From the NCBI GenBank assembly GCA_944472135.2, contig OX235265.1:47527459-47591458 (forward strand): DNA of 64,000 bases, written 5' to 3'. The notes below the pieces were generated by a model. It was given only the letters and a program-made list of their open reading frames with translations. It searched no databases and was not told the origin of the DNA. A program made the translations under genes and the position numbers. This document shows positions 44,185 to 55,574 of this stretch, one piece after another; within the stretch, counting starts at the first letter, position 1, and the number at the start of each line of letters is the position of its first letter. The stretch is from Trichobilharzia regenti. Its lineage: Eukaryota; Platyhelminthes; Trematoda; Strigeidida; Schistosomatidae.

Positions 44185-44560
44185 GTGCTCGGTTTCAAGT
44201 TGACGTGTCGGCTTCTTGTGCAGATGCTTCCACGATGCCTGGGAATGTATAATTAGAAGTTAATTTGTGGATGGTGAATAGCAGTGGAATCCAGAATAAA
44301 GCGCATTTCGTCCTATTTGGGACTCATCATCTAGATGTACCTGCATTCCTCAGTGAGTGATGGTGTTCTCACCGAATTAAATAATTAATGTGCTTAGTTG
44401 CCCAAGTGGTCTAGTGGACAACGCTTTGGTGTTTGAAACTATGGGCACTGGTTTCGTGCCTTGGTTGGGGGGGATGCAGGTACATCCAGATGACGAGTCC
44501 CAAACATGACGAAATGTGTGTCCTGGGTTCCACTGCTAGTCACCACCCACCATCTGACCT
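44185..44560. mobile_element. Family C SINE head-to-head pair
   Basis: Minus copy 44185-44375: tail 'gtgctcggtttcaagttgac', ribozyme 44340-44283 (stem I partly paired, ATGATGA, GTCC...GGAC, GAAA, TGCGC, CTGGAT). Plus copy 44395-44560: head 'gcccaagtggtctagtggac', B box-like 'ggtttcgtgcc', ribozyme 44472-44535 (ATCCAG, ATGACGA, GTCC...TGAC, GAAA, TGTGTG, TC, CTGGGT). Both have A at core position 3, so both should be dead. Confidence 0.9.
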
Positions 44561-44689
44561 CCGTAATACTTTGTTAAACATACTTTTTTGATGAAGGGTT
44601 TTGAAAAAGACGGAATAAATGTTTAAAAAAATGATTATAAACTGATCTACATTTCATTAACTGTTTCGATCTGAAGCCTATTTTCAAAT

Positions 44690-44985
44690 GCTGGTTTTAC
44701 AGGGATTTGATTAGTTTCACGAATTAACTTCAGTTAGTAAAGTTAGAAATTGTGAGCCATTGGATTCCATCCAAGAGACTAAATGATCAACGAGTTCGCC
44801 TTGTAATCTGAAGGTTCTGGGTTTGAACACTGGGGTGTTTTGTGTACTGCTGTAGAGTCCCAGGTAAGCAAAGAAACAGTTATACAGTACCCCCTGGATC
44901 CCGTTGCTTCTCTAGCTGATATCAGTCCGTGATCAGACTTGAAACCAATCAAATCCTTACAAAGTAATACTTGAAAAAGTGACGC
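44690..44985 (+). mobile_element. Family B SINE with inverted tail in front
   Basis: 44690-44755 is a minus tail ('ttttcaaatgctggttttac'). The plus copy has 'gactaaatgatcaacgagtt', B box 'ctgggtttgaacac', ribozyme 44845-44895 (GTACTG, CTGTAGA, GTCC, AAAGAAA, CAGTTA) and tail 'caaatccttacaaagtaata'. Confidence 0.82.
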
Positions 44986-45244
44986 GCTAAAAGGATGTGT
45001 CGCAACTATCTGTTCACTAAGTTATCCTTGTGTTTTGACGAACATTCAGTGTTAATATAAAGTTCAAAATGTAAGTAGATATCATGTAATTCTAAAGACT
45101 GAACTAATGCAGATTTAGCTGAACTTCTATAAAACTAATATGAGTATTTACACATTCCGAATCCTCCATTGAATGTATGTGATGAATATCTTACAAGCAC
45201 AGCTTCATTGATATAGATTTTATAAATCAATATTATATTACTAC

Positions 45245-45985
45245 TATTCCTTTAAGTTGCTTATGGAAAATTGCGCTTCAACTGCACATCTCCATTTTAT
45301 TCTCTTCTCTGTAGTTCACTCTAGCTGATCCCATGATTTATCTCTAGCTTTCTTTTCTTCTTCACACAGTCTCCTCAATATCACTTTTGGAAGCCCAACT
45401 CGTCGTTTCTCATTCGTGGTGTATGATACCATTCAATGGTTTCATCAATGTATGACCAGTCCATCTCTTCATTTTCTTCGGCATATTTTTGCAACAATAA
45501 GTTGTTGGTTAATTCATCTTCAGAGTTCCTTTCTGTTTGCTTATCCTTTCCGGCCTGTTGAAAAATGCTTTTTGTGACGTTTTAAGTATCTGAACCATAC
45601 AGAAGAATAATGACAGTCACTCGCTGAATATGTTCGTGGTTATCGTCTGGATGATGAGAGTAGACTGTTAACTCTTCAATTAACAATTTGAGGAATCCAC
45701 TTTGATTCCATCTGCTCCCGTAGATTCCCACCACTTTTATACCGAATCTTCTGATTCCTCTGACAGTCCTTGCAGACTTCTTAGTTTCTAACATTGTAAA
45801 GACATTTCATGTTCACATGCTTATTTCTGCCTTCATTTTAAGAAGACACACTGGCTGACTGAGTGTCATTATTTCGTCCCTTCGAATTAAGTTTTTCTAT
45901 GTTTTGAAGTTTCTGTAGGGATTGGATTGATTTTTCGGGATAGGGTTGCTAACCACATGCCCAAACTTTCTTCTTTTTCTGGGCT
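45245..45985 (-). mobile_element. RTE deletion derivative: 5' UTR, endonuclease start, RT end, 3' tail
   Basis: Minus strand: 'gggcatgtggttagcaaccc' and 'ctacagaaacttcaaa' (5' UTR, 45985-45905), then RRFGIKVVGIYGSRWNQSG and DDNHEHIQRVTVI of the endonuclease start (about 45760-45620). This jumps to ILLYGSDT of the RT C-terminal region, then degenerate sequence to the tail near 45250. The core of endonuclease and RT is deleted. Antisense frames on the plus strand are shadows. 44986-45244 holds nothing. Confidence 0.75.
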
Positions 45986-46149
45986 AATGCCAGAATGGCG
46001 AACTACTGAACTGGTAAAACTAGGAAATTCACGGAAAGCTAATGTTTTCGTCTTTTTTATGTTTAAGAGCTCAGCATCTTAACAAAACAGTATTGACCAG
46101 TAACTGTGAACATAAATACTGACATCACACAGAGATCCGTTAAAAATCT

Positions 46150-46545
46150 GTTTTGAAGTATTGATTTTGTAGGGATTTTGTTTGATTGCATGGAGGATTT
46201 AATCATGAGCTGACATCAGTTAGAGAACCACTGGAAAACCTAGGAGTACTGGACAGCTATTTCGTCCTGGTTTGGGACTCTTCAGCAGTATGCACCCACA
46301 GGGGTTCGAACCCAGGACCTTCTGGTTACAAGGCGAGCTCGTAGACCATTGAGCCACTGGGACCCGATCCAATGGTCCTTGAATTCTAACTTCTGCCAAT
46401 TCACGACATAGCGCGACCACTTCGCAATGTCTTCTTCGATGAGTTACTGCCTCATCTTCAACCTGCTGTACCCTACTGGTCACGGCTTCCCACTAGAACT
46501 CCAGGTTAACTGCCTGAATAGGGCCAGTCACTAGGGAGCACAGAT
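46150..46545 (-). mobile_element. Family B SINE, best-preserved copy
   Basis: Minus copy with all parts: leader from 'tgctccctagtgactggccc', 'gagttctagtgggaagccgt', head 'cccagtggctcaatggtcta', B box 'gggttcgaacccc'-type, ribozyme, 'gttctctaactgatgtcagc' and tail 'aatccctacaaaatcaatac'. The head lacks a few bases after 'ctacgagc'. 46546-47149 holds no gene. Confidence 0.92.
46243..46296 (-). ncRNA. Family B hammerhead ribozyme, intact core
   Basis: 5' to 3' on the minus strand: ATACTG; core CTGAAGA with every invariant base; stem II GTCC...GGAC perfectly paired; GAAA; TAGCTG (one change from the palindrome CAGCTG); TC; CAGTACT. Stem I pairs over five bases (TACTG with CAGTA). This is the most complete family B ribozyme in the window and the best candidate for activity, probably as a dimer because stem III cannot form a loop. 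Confidence 0.78.
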
Positions 46546-47149
46546 CTGTTTGTTGTCTTGGTAACCGGATAGTCTAAAATGACCATCGAGAAAACTGAAG
46601 ATCCTGAAATTTTCACGTGAAATTTTAAGTGAGGGTTGAATAAAGATTTGAAACGAGAAAAAAACAACTTTTTCTGCTTCTGATGACTTGTGAAGATGTC
46701 CAACTTGACATCTAATAGTTCCTTACAAACCTAATAACTGAAAAAGAAACATATTTACAAATGTATTATCAGGTTGACGTCGTTTCAGGCGATTTAATCA
46801 TATTCGCTACAATGTAGTAAAGCATATTGGTTAGAAAAATGGTGTCGGAAGTGGAACAAGATAAAATATTAGGATAAAAATGTATTAGTGTTATACGCAT
46901 ACATTTTAAACTGCACTCAATGAGGTTCGTAGGAATTAATTAATTAGTAGTAGATTGTCATATAGTTTTTGCGGTTAAAGTGCCCCGCCTAACAAACTGA
47001 AAACTCACTTCAGAATTACTGTTATCTTCTCCTTTACTTCATTATCTAAGAATTTCGATTTTTCTGTGTTATCTGAAGAAAATATCTATGAAAATATCTA
47101 CGTTTCTTCATTGTTATAACCTGCCATTTATTAGTCATGCATACTATTA

Positions 47150-47335
47150 AGTTATCGCACAGTGGTTAGGACTCTCGTCGACCATGCACATGGTCCGAGG
47201 TTCGATCCCCTGCCGACACACACCCGATATCTATGGTCGGCCTGCAAAATTTGGGCTACCGCTATCCATGCTGAAAATTCCATACTTGTACCAAAAAGTA
47301 CTGTATGGAATCAAGCTGTAATCAAAAATTAAATT
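47150..47335 (+). mobile_element. Family A SINE, copy A6 (5' truncated)
   Basis: It starts at 'cgcacagtggttaggactct', so the first dozen bases of the head are missing. B box 'gaggttcgatcccc', full body, tail 'aatcaaaaattaaattaaa'. Confidence 0.9.
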
Positions 47336-47344
47336 AAAAGACAT

Positions 47345-47640
47345 AAGTTATTATTATGTCTTGATTCAGGAAATGGAAATGGATTGGTCACATACGCTAA
47401 GGAGACCTCTGAATGACATCACGAACCAGACAGGCCCTCGAATGGAGCGCAAATTGAGAAACCATGAGTTGGGCTTTAGTCCCAGTGTGACATGAAGGAG
47501 ATCATGTGAGGAGGAAACGACAGCTTATGGCCAGTTGTCGGGCGAGCTAAAATTGATTCCAAATAAGAGAATGAAATGGAGATGTGATGTTGAAACTCTA
47601 TGTTCTACTCTGAACCCATGGGAATAACATTATAATACAG
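47345..47640 (+). mobile_element. RTE/SR2-type LINE 3' end R10
   Basis: 'ggaaatggattggtcacata' is the MEMDWSHTL-type region near the RTE C-terminus, followed by degenerate sequence and the tail 'ctatgttctactctgaaccc'. Frameshifted. Confidence 0.75.
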
Positions 47641-47802
47641 GGAGACAGGGGATGTCGATCTTTGTTTACAACCAGCCAGTCGGCCACTGTGAAGGTGACA
47701 GTTTGTCTTGAAAATCATCTACAAGAAAATTCAAATTTTAAAGAATGATTCCAAACCAAGTGAGGATGTGACATTTTATCAGATTATTAAATTTACCGGT
47801 GT

Positions 47803-47835
<33 letters not shown>

Positions 47836-48444
47836 CTATTAAGGAAAAATTATTGAGGAGAAGTTTAAAGATGCTCTGATGAATTATATGATTTTAACAC
47901 ACCTGTAACAGATGTGCAGAATAAATATTCCTGTATATCTATGAACAGAATTTCAGGTCAACTTAAAGCTGGATAAAACGGGGTGTTTCTTTACTAAATG
48001 AATAATGTAAGAGTAGTAATAATGACATTCATTTAAAGAAGAATATGAAGATGTGAACATGTGTAATTTATGAGATAACGATCAGATAGCAGTAATAATA
48101 GTTGCTGTCTTTATAAGAAAATTTCTATATAAAATGAAGTTGAATTAGCATTGTTAAAAGATTTTTGTCATAGATAAATCATTCCAGCTGAACTGTCCTC
48201 AGTCAATAGACTCTTAGTATTAAAGGTAGATAACGGTAAATCATGTTAAATATAGGTTTTGTGTTGTTTTGAACGTATCAGCTGGCCGTATCTACAGCTT
48301 GAGAGTAACTGGTCTTCTCCTTCTATGCGATTCAAACCTTAACTACTTAGTCACCGAATTCAACAACATGATGGTTATCATCTTGGGAATGAAGATTTGC
48401 AAATAAAAGAAAGCTAGTGGGTGTTAACTAATAATCACTAACTG
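47641..48444. other. No gene; (AC)n microsatellite
   Basis: (CA)n at about 47802-47829. The remainder is AT-rich and unassigned. Confidence 0.6.
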
Positions 48445-48452
48445 TGAAATAC

Positions 48453-48506
48453 AGGTACTCCAAGCTGACGAGTCCCAAATAGGACGAAATGGGCATCCTG
48501 AATTCC
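48453..48506 (+). ncRNA. Family C (Sm-alpha type) hammerhead, intact core
   Basis: Core CTGACGA, stem II GTCC...GGAC, GAAA, TGGGCA, TC, then CTGAATTCC. All invariant core bases are present. Stem I (CTCCAAG against CTGAATTC) is weakened compared with the family form ATCCAG/CTGGAT, so activity is uncertain. Confidence 0.72.
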
Positions 48507-48785
48507 ACTGCTAGTCACCATCTACCGATTAACTCCTAATTATACATGCCCAGATATCGTTGAAAGCATCTGCACATAAACCGATATGTCACATTGAAAC
48601 CGAGCACTTCAGTCCAATCAACAGACGGGAAAATCTAAAATTGAATTGAATAATTGATATGACTCGTTGCACAAGAGATGGGACTTGTGGCCCAAATGGT
48701 CTAGTGGACAATGGTTTAGCGTTGGAAACTATGGGCACTGGGTTTGAGCCTTGGTTGAAACATCACCACTCATTGGGGAATGCAA

Positions 48786-48838
48786 GTACATCCATATGAC
48801 GAGTCCCGAATGGGACGAAATACGCATCCTGGATTCCA
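48786..48838 (+). ncRNA. Family C hammerhead with C3-to-A change
   Basis: ATCCAT, core ATGACGA, stem II GTCCC...GGGAC (5 bp), GAAA, TACGCA, TC, CTGGAT. Stems are good, but the core C that pairs with G8 is A, which is expected to abolish cleavage. Confidence 0.75.
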
Positions 48839-48870
48839 CTGTTAGTCACCGTCCACCGATTAACTTCTAA

Positions 48871-49346
48871 TTCAAACTGGTAACTATGCTGAGTAAGCCA
48901 AACTAATATACGAACCTAGAAACCAGTAGGAAATATTATTTCCTTAACTGGGAATCCTAGGTATCACATTTAGTTTCAGAAATATTGGAGTCATTGTGGA
49001 ACAAGAATTCACAATTCGGCAAGTAGCAGTGTTTATCATAGACATTAAGTGAAACTATGACTCAGTCCATCTTATGCACATCTTTTTAACCAATTAACTT
49101 CACACTCCATCAAGTTGTCTACAGCTAATTTTGATATGAATAACTTTGCGACACTAAGTGATGAAGTATCAAGTACAATAAGAAACGTGAGTTTTCTCAC
49201 TGATGTGGAAGTTAAATAAATGCCTCATTCTTGCCTAGGAGTCTGAGAATGGAAAAACGAAACCAGAATTTCAAAAAGTTTCTTTTTAACAACTAAACAT
49301 TCAGTTAATATATGAGGACTCAATGATTTATATCTTACTTATTTCT
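48871..49346. other. No gene recognised
   Basis: AT-rich spacer between the family C dimer and R11. Confidence 0.6.
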
Positions 49347-50017
49347 GCTTGCCTGGCGAGGAATCATGCTCTTGTCGACGCCAAGTAAAATCCTGAGTCA
49401 CATCATCCTGGAGAATATTAACGACGCACTGGATACAGAGCTCCTACCAGAACAAGCTAGATTCAGGAAAGGCGAATCATGTACGCATCATCATTACAGA
49501 ACAAAGCATGGAATGGTAATCAAACCTCTACCTCAACTTTATAGACTTCGAGAAGGCCTTCACCAGCCAGCGTTGACCGCGAAGTAATTTGGAAACTACT
49601 CAAGTACTACGGCGTACCCAAAATATTCATCAGCCTTATTCAACAGCTACTGTACGACAACGGAACATGTCAAGTCATCCACAACGGAAAACTCACTCGG
49701 CGAGGCGTTTGGAGTAAACACAGGAGTCAGACAAGGGTGCTTATTATCTATCACCAGTGATATTCCTAATTGTGGTGGACTGACTGGATTATGCGTCAGA
49801 CAGTGAGTGGGAAACGAGAAGACAGGAATATCCTGGACCGACCGATGTGAAGAACCTAGAAGACCTGGATTTCGCGCGTGGATGACTTATGTTTGATGTG
49901 ACACAAAATCGAAGACTTACAAGCGAGCGAAAACCGACCGACAAACTGGTTGAAGAAGCAGCCGGCGAAGACAGGACTCCGGGTTAACATAGATAAGACG
50001 GAGGTTATAAAAATAAT

Positions 50018-50050
<33 letters not shown>

Positions 50051-50850
50051 GCAGAAACATCCAGCCAGCACCAATCACCATCAACAGGAGGGATTTGAAA
50101 GAGGTTACTTCATTCACTCACTTATCCAGGGATGGAGCATTGTCTCAACTACAGACAGTCGGAACGGACGAGGATGTCAAATCGAACGAGAATCAGGAAG
50201 GCGAGTGAGAAACACATTCATCAATCTGAAACCAATCTAATCTGGAAATCTTCGTCACTCAGCCAGTATCAAGAACAAAATTCGCTCGGATTTTCAATAC
50301 AAACGTCAAGTCAGTCAGTTCTTCTATACGGATCGGATCAGAAACTTGGCGGGCGGGCGGGCGGGTCACAAAGAACAGGTATTTCCAACAGCCTGTTGCA
50401 GACCAGACTTTTATCAACCAACAACTGTCTTCGCTGGCTCTATACTGAAGATCAGGTGGCCGGGGGGGGGGGCGGAAAGAATCAGCATCAAGAAACTATG
50501 GCTTGGAACAAACAAACAAACAAAACAAGAACCAATCGCCAACCAACAAATATGCAGGAGATGGAGTGGAGATGGATGGATTGGACACTCGTGGCTGAGG
50601 AGGCCACTGGGTGACATGGCGCGAGCATCAGGCCATTTCTCGAGTGGAACCAGGCCGAAAGGGAAGCGGCGAGTGGGACGTCAGTGGAAGGGTGACATGG
50701 AGGAGATGGTGTGAAGAGGAGTTGAAAGAGTATGGACTGTGATGGATGGAGGTGAAAAGTACAGCAGAAGGAAGAGAGAAGTGGCAAGTGGAGAGGTGGA
50801 GTTGGAGCCCTATGTTCCACTAGGATACCAAGAGAACAACAATAATAATA
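49347..50850 (+). mobile_element. RTE/SR2-type LINE R11, same defective lineage as R6
   Basis: It starts at 'gcgaggaatcatgctcttgt' (R6 position about 36139), runs through MLLSTPSKILSHIILENI, the RT palm region with frameshifts, and the empty site of the R6 SINE. The catalytic box is again interrupted by four bases (CGTG between GATTTCGCG and GATGAC). It ends in the tail 'gccctatgttccactaggat' and 'aataataat'. A G-run at about 50461-50472 is a local difference from R6. Shared faults show that R6 and R11 descend from one defective source. Confidence 0.88.
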
Positions 50851-53079
50851 ATTCTGCTTGCGCAATCAGTGTTGTAACAAGAGAACAGTAAGATATTGTT
50901 TACACACATGAGAGCATTCAATACAAGAATTATAGTCGGCTAAATAAAGACCATCTATGACCGTCTAATTATCCATCGGTAGTGGTTTAAATAAAAAGTG
51001 TATATTCTGTTCCTTTGTGAACTAAGTATGAGTATTAGTATGAGTGAAGTGATTTTCTGTGAATTTGGATAAGATGACACACTTATCATTTTTGGGTTTA
51101 GCCACAAAAAGTTAAATTTGTTGATGACATAGAACGAAGTAAACATTTATATGTTGTATGGATTAACAAAAATAGTCTCATATATATATATGTAACTTTT
51201 TCCGTTAGTCATTAAGCTACATGTTTAGGGGATCAGAGAAGTTCGTCAACTCAACTGAACCTCAGATGTTTCATTGTCAACCATTAATTTGTTTATCCGT
51301 GGAGATTGAAAGACATGGTGGAAAAGGTCATGTTAAACGTTAAGCACGACTAACTACTACTTATGGGGTGCGACCGCACCAATGACCTTGAATCGATCAC
51401 TGAGCAAGCTGGTGAGACCTGGCATATAATGCTGTCATCATCAATAAAATATGCTCATCGAAGCGTTGTGCTATGAAATGGGATATCTGGCAAGTTTCAG
51501 CTTAGGTTTGGGAAAGATTAAGTTATGCTTTAAGTCAAGGGAAATTTAATGTTAGGTTAACCTAATAAATGCGGCATTAGGGTTAGTTCGAGTTAGATTA
51601 TAGTTAGTTTAGGCATATTTTCATGTTAGGGTTAGGTTCAGGAAAGATTAGGGTTATTGTCAGGGTTAGAAGACCTAAATTATTACATGTATATGATGTG
51701 GTTATATTACTCTACTGACACAAGAATAGAACTTATGCACTTTGGTGGAGTATAATTCCATTATGAGTAAAATTAATTTTGATAAAATCTCACAGTGTTT
51801 GTTATACAGTAATATTTACTGATGATGTTTCGAGTACAATTTATTGCTCAGTAAATATAACTGCATTACACTATGAGACTTTATCAAAATAAAATTTACC
51901 TACAATGGAACTATATTCTGTTGATACTTCAACCTAAAATTGAGAGGTATTTTTACCATATGTAAGAGGAAGATATCCTCTGTAACACTTCCCTAAAGTT
52001 TCTAAGCTTTTTTTTCATAAATGTATGTATTTCATACACAAAAATGCCTCCTTCACGTGATTGGTGCGTTCGAGGTAGTTAGTGGTGCTTAAAGTTTAAC
52101 TTTACCGTGGAAAATATGATTTTAAAAGGGACAAGAGCTCAACAGCTTCGTTGTGCTGTGATTCTCTGCTTGAACACTGTCTCCAAATCACCATCAATAA
52201 ATACATCTTTCACAGCAGTCGTTAGTGCGTGACATTGTCTCTTCGCTAGTTGGTGGTGTGTGTGTTAAGAACAGCCTGCCCATCAGGTTATGTGGGCCAG
52301 GATTGATAGCCACACATCAATCATGAGTGTTATATATAGTCAAAATCAACTGGTCCTAGTTGCAATTGGCTTATAATAGACATAATAGTAAATAAGTATG
52401 ACATTTTCAAATAGTGTATGTATGTGTGAAGTAATGGAACAACACAATATGGTTGGTGGGTGAGTCATGATATGATTCAGACTATTTACACTTAAGTTTA
52501 AATCCTGCTGTGACTCAATCAAATGATCTTAACAGTCTCATATATCACAAATGAATTTGAGGAGGCAATACACGACATTTGTAGGGAGTCTGATATAAGC
52601 ATATTTCGTCAAAATGTATTCTGATAGCCTGCAGAGATGGTTTATTTATTTTTTTAACTGATGTGATTTATCAATAACAACTTAATCGTACCATGATCAG
52701 CTCAGATTTCTTTGTTACACTGATTCTTTTGTTTGGGAATGTGAATCATACTTATTACAAGGCAAAGGTAAACAAAAGGCATTCAGATGATTATTTCTAT
52801 TTGAAGAAAAGAAGACGTTAACGTGTCATATAATATGATATGATATATGATATCTATGGCTTCACTAAATCCCTGGACTACGTAATTTTACATTCAGTGG
52901 TATGCATTGAGTTGCCTTCAACTGATTACTGTTTCGAAGCATTTCGCCTATATCTATCTTTAGATAGTAATCTAAACTCATTTTTAAGACGACTCTCAAC
53001 CAACCTCTATACATTTTTAGAAGGAAATATAGAACTATTTTTGAGGATTACGGCGTTCTTTGGATAGATCGCCCATATT
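50851..53079. other. No gene; telomere-like patch and repeat E
   Basis: 51555-51670 contains scattered TTAGGG/GTTAGG units in degenerate form. 51785-51860 is repeat E followed at 51861-51900 by an inverted piece of the same ('actatgagactttatcaaaa'), a short inverted pair. The open frame at 52840-53067 has no recognisable content. The rest is AT-rich. Confidence 0.6.
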
Positions 53080-54050
53080 AGGATTAATAGCTGAAACCGT
53101 CATACAAAGATTAGAATTAATAGCTCTACCTATAATTAAACCGAAAGTCTGAGTACGTTACGTTGATGATACATTTGTAATAATTGAGAGACATGATTTA
53201 GAGTATGCCCATAAATTAATAAACAACAATTTGAAAAACATCAAATTCACCACAAGAGAAGAAGAATTAGGTAACAAAATCTTATTTATAGATGTCTTAA
53301 TCAAGAGAACTAACACAGGAAACTTAGAAACACAAGTATATGGTAAATCAACGCACACAGATCAAATACTCAACTATACTAACAATAATCCAATTGCTCA
53401 CAAAAGAAACTGTGTGTAGACATTGTTTAAAAGAGTTCAAACACATTGTAGCACTCCAGCGTTGAAGAGAATGGAGGAAAACTACCTACTAACCGTCTTC
53501 AAAAAGAATGCATATCCCCTCAATTTCATCAAAAGGTGTTTAAACTCCAGCCATAACACCAACAAGGAACCATCATCAAAGACCACAAGAAAATTCATCC
53601 TACCAAACATGAAAAATATCTCTGAAATAACAGCTAGAATACTGAAACCGTTTGATATAGATATAGCACACAAGTCAGTCAAATCGCTTAATTCGATATT
53701 ATGCAAACCGAAAGATCCAACAGAAAAATAAGATAAAATTAACACCATTTACAAAATAAATTCCGTGTATGAACTGTAACAGGCATTACATTGGCCAAAG
53801 TAGGCCAAGAACACAAATTAGCCGTGAAAAGACACGATATATATTCCTGTTTCATATCAATCCACATAAACAATTATGGACATCAATATGATTGGGATAA
53901 TGTCGAAATCGTAGACAGAGGAAACACCAAAAGTGCCAGGGAGTTCCTAGAAGCCTGGTACTCAAACGAGTATACAATTAACAAACACGTTAATATAGAC
54001 CAAATATACCAACAAATAAAAAGTAAATCATGTGACCAGAACGTTTAAAA
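53080..54050 (+). mobile_element. Type-2 Penelope-like element P7, RT catalytic box to C-terminus
   Basis: 53090-53420 reads LIALPIIKPKV, then after a stop VRYVDDTFVIIERHDLEYA and ILFIDVLIKRTNTGNLETQV (RT palm and the PLE FLD block). 53423-53731 continues FKRVQTHCSTPALKR. A frameshifted GIY-YIG remnant follows (MNCNRHYIG-like near 53775, then VGQEHKLAVKRHDIYS). 53880-54010 gives YDWDNVEIVDRGNTKSAREF and EAWYSNEYTINKHVNI, the end of the PLE protein. Stops at two places. 5' truncated. P8 begins about 40-70 bases downstream. Confidence 0.85.
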
Positions 54051-54089
54051 TTCAAGTCAATAGAAAATGGTCAATACATATGTAAAGAT

Positions 54090-55480
54090 GGTTACCGGGA
54101 GATGCAATTATATCACTCATGAAGAAATTTGAGATTATTTGTCAGCAGTCAGATCTTCTCCCACTCCCAGAGTCGGAATTCAAACGCCTACTGCTTATGT
54201 GGACCATGGATGTGCAATTCCAATTTGACAACACCTTTTACCGCCAAATAGATGGTGTAGCTATGGGCAGTCCACTTAGCCCTGTTTTAACAGATATATT
54301 CATGTCAAACCTTGAAAGAACAAAGTTGAAGCATGCAATCGACGAAACATCTTCCTACTGTCGTTATGTTGATGACACATTTATAGTGTGCAAAATTGAA
54401 AGTCATGCTTCACACTTACTAAGATTATTCAATGGTGCACACGCCAATATTGACTTCACTATGGAACATGAAAGTGACGGAAAGTTTCACTTCATCGACA
54501 TCGCCATGGAACGCCTAGAAGACGGTAGTCTTCAAAAGTCAATTTATCGAAAGCCCACATGGAAAGGACAATACTTGCATTTTAATAGCTTTTGTCCACA
54601 TAGCTTTAAACGTGGTCTAGTCAAGACTTTGTACTTTACAACGAGGAGAATATGCTCTACAGAGAAACTAGAGGAGGAGTTTGAGTTCCTTGAAAATATA
54701 TTGAAGAGAAATGGGTATCCTCAAAGGTTCATCAACAAGTATGGATGATCTGAAGTCACAAATGTAAAACAAACCACAGTGGAAAAAAGCCAGTCTACCT
54801 TCAGATTGATTATAAAGGTGAAAATATTGCAGCGATGATCAACAGAAGGCTGAGTACATCACTAGCCATAGCGTATCCTGCAGCTAAGCTCGTTCCCGTC
54901 TATCGAACAACTTGATCATCTTTAGTGCAATCAAAAATCGATAGATATCCTTCTCATGTTACCTCCAACTGTGTATACAAATTTACATGTATCCGCGGGA
55001 GCAGTTACATTGGAAGGACAGAAAGAAGGGCATATCTACGATTTTCTGAACATGTACCAAAAAGCTTACGTCTAAAGGGAACAAATGCTTTGAAGAGTGC
55101 TATCGCCAGGCATCTCCTCAACACGGGTCATGAGGTGGACGTCGAAAAGTCGTTCAAAATTATCAATAGGCAAAAAAGCTCAATTCTCCTTAAGTTTGCT
55201 GAAGCCAGAAAGAAGCGGTTATCAGTCTTTCTTTGCCCTGGTAACTGGATATTTTCACCTCTCTTTCTTCCGAATGCGAAATGCTAAAAGTTTCCATTGT
55301 GTATGATTATTATTGTTGTTCGGAATAATGTTTAGTATTGCATATTTATATATGTATATATTTTTAGTGTATGCATATAGTGATCGATTGATTTTTGTTT
55401 AAAATGAACTCTGTGTAAGTATGTTAAAATTGTTGTTGTAAATATATTTAATAGTGTCTTTGCCATGTAAGCAGCTGACG
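54090..55480 (+). mobile_element. Penelope-like element P8 (type 1), 5' truncated, RT and GIY-YIG
   Basis: RT 54119-54748: FQFDNTFYRQIDGVAMGSPL, SYCRYVDDTFIVCKIES with the catalytic YVDD, KFHFIDIAMERLEDGSLQ, YRKPTWKGQYLHFNSF and FKRGLVKTLYF. One frameshift and a stop near 54750. The GIY-YIG domain 54925-55287 reads SNCVYKFTCIRGSSYIGRTE and RAYLRFSEHVPKSLR, with the GSSYIGRT block intact. The N-terminal third and fingers of RT are absent. It is better preserved than P1-P3 in its 3' half. Confidence 0.92.
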
Positions 55481-55574
55481 AGAAGGCAACGAAATAAAAG
55501 GTGGTACCATTTTATTCTGCTAAAACTGTAGTTCTTGCTTTGTTCAAATTTAAATCAGTTCACTTTATGCTAAA

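Larger units (their letters stand above)
48445..48870 (+). mobile_element. Family C SINE direct dimer (two ribozymes, one unit between)
   Basis: The first ribozyme region at 48453 is followed by the family tail (48510-48625: 'ctaattatacatgcccagat', 'accgagcacttcagtccaat'). The next head at 48672-48760 has 'tggcccaaatggtctagtgg' and 'gggtttgagcc', then the second ribozyme and tail. The cores start at 48465 and 48796, 331 bases apart, the length expected for one unit. The first copy lacks its head, so the locus is ribozyme-unit-ribozyme. Confidence 0.88.
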
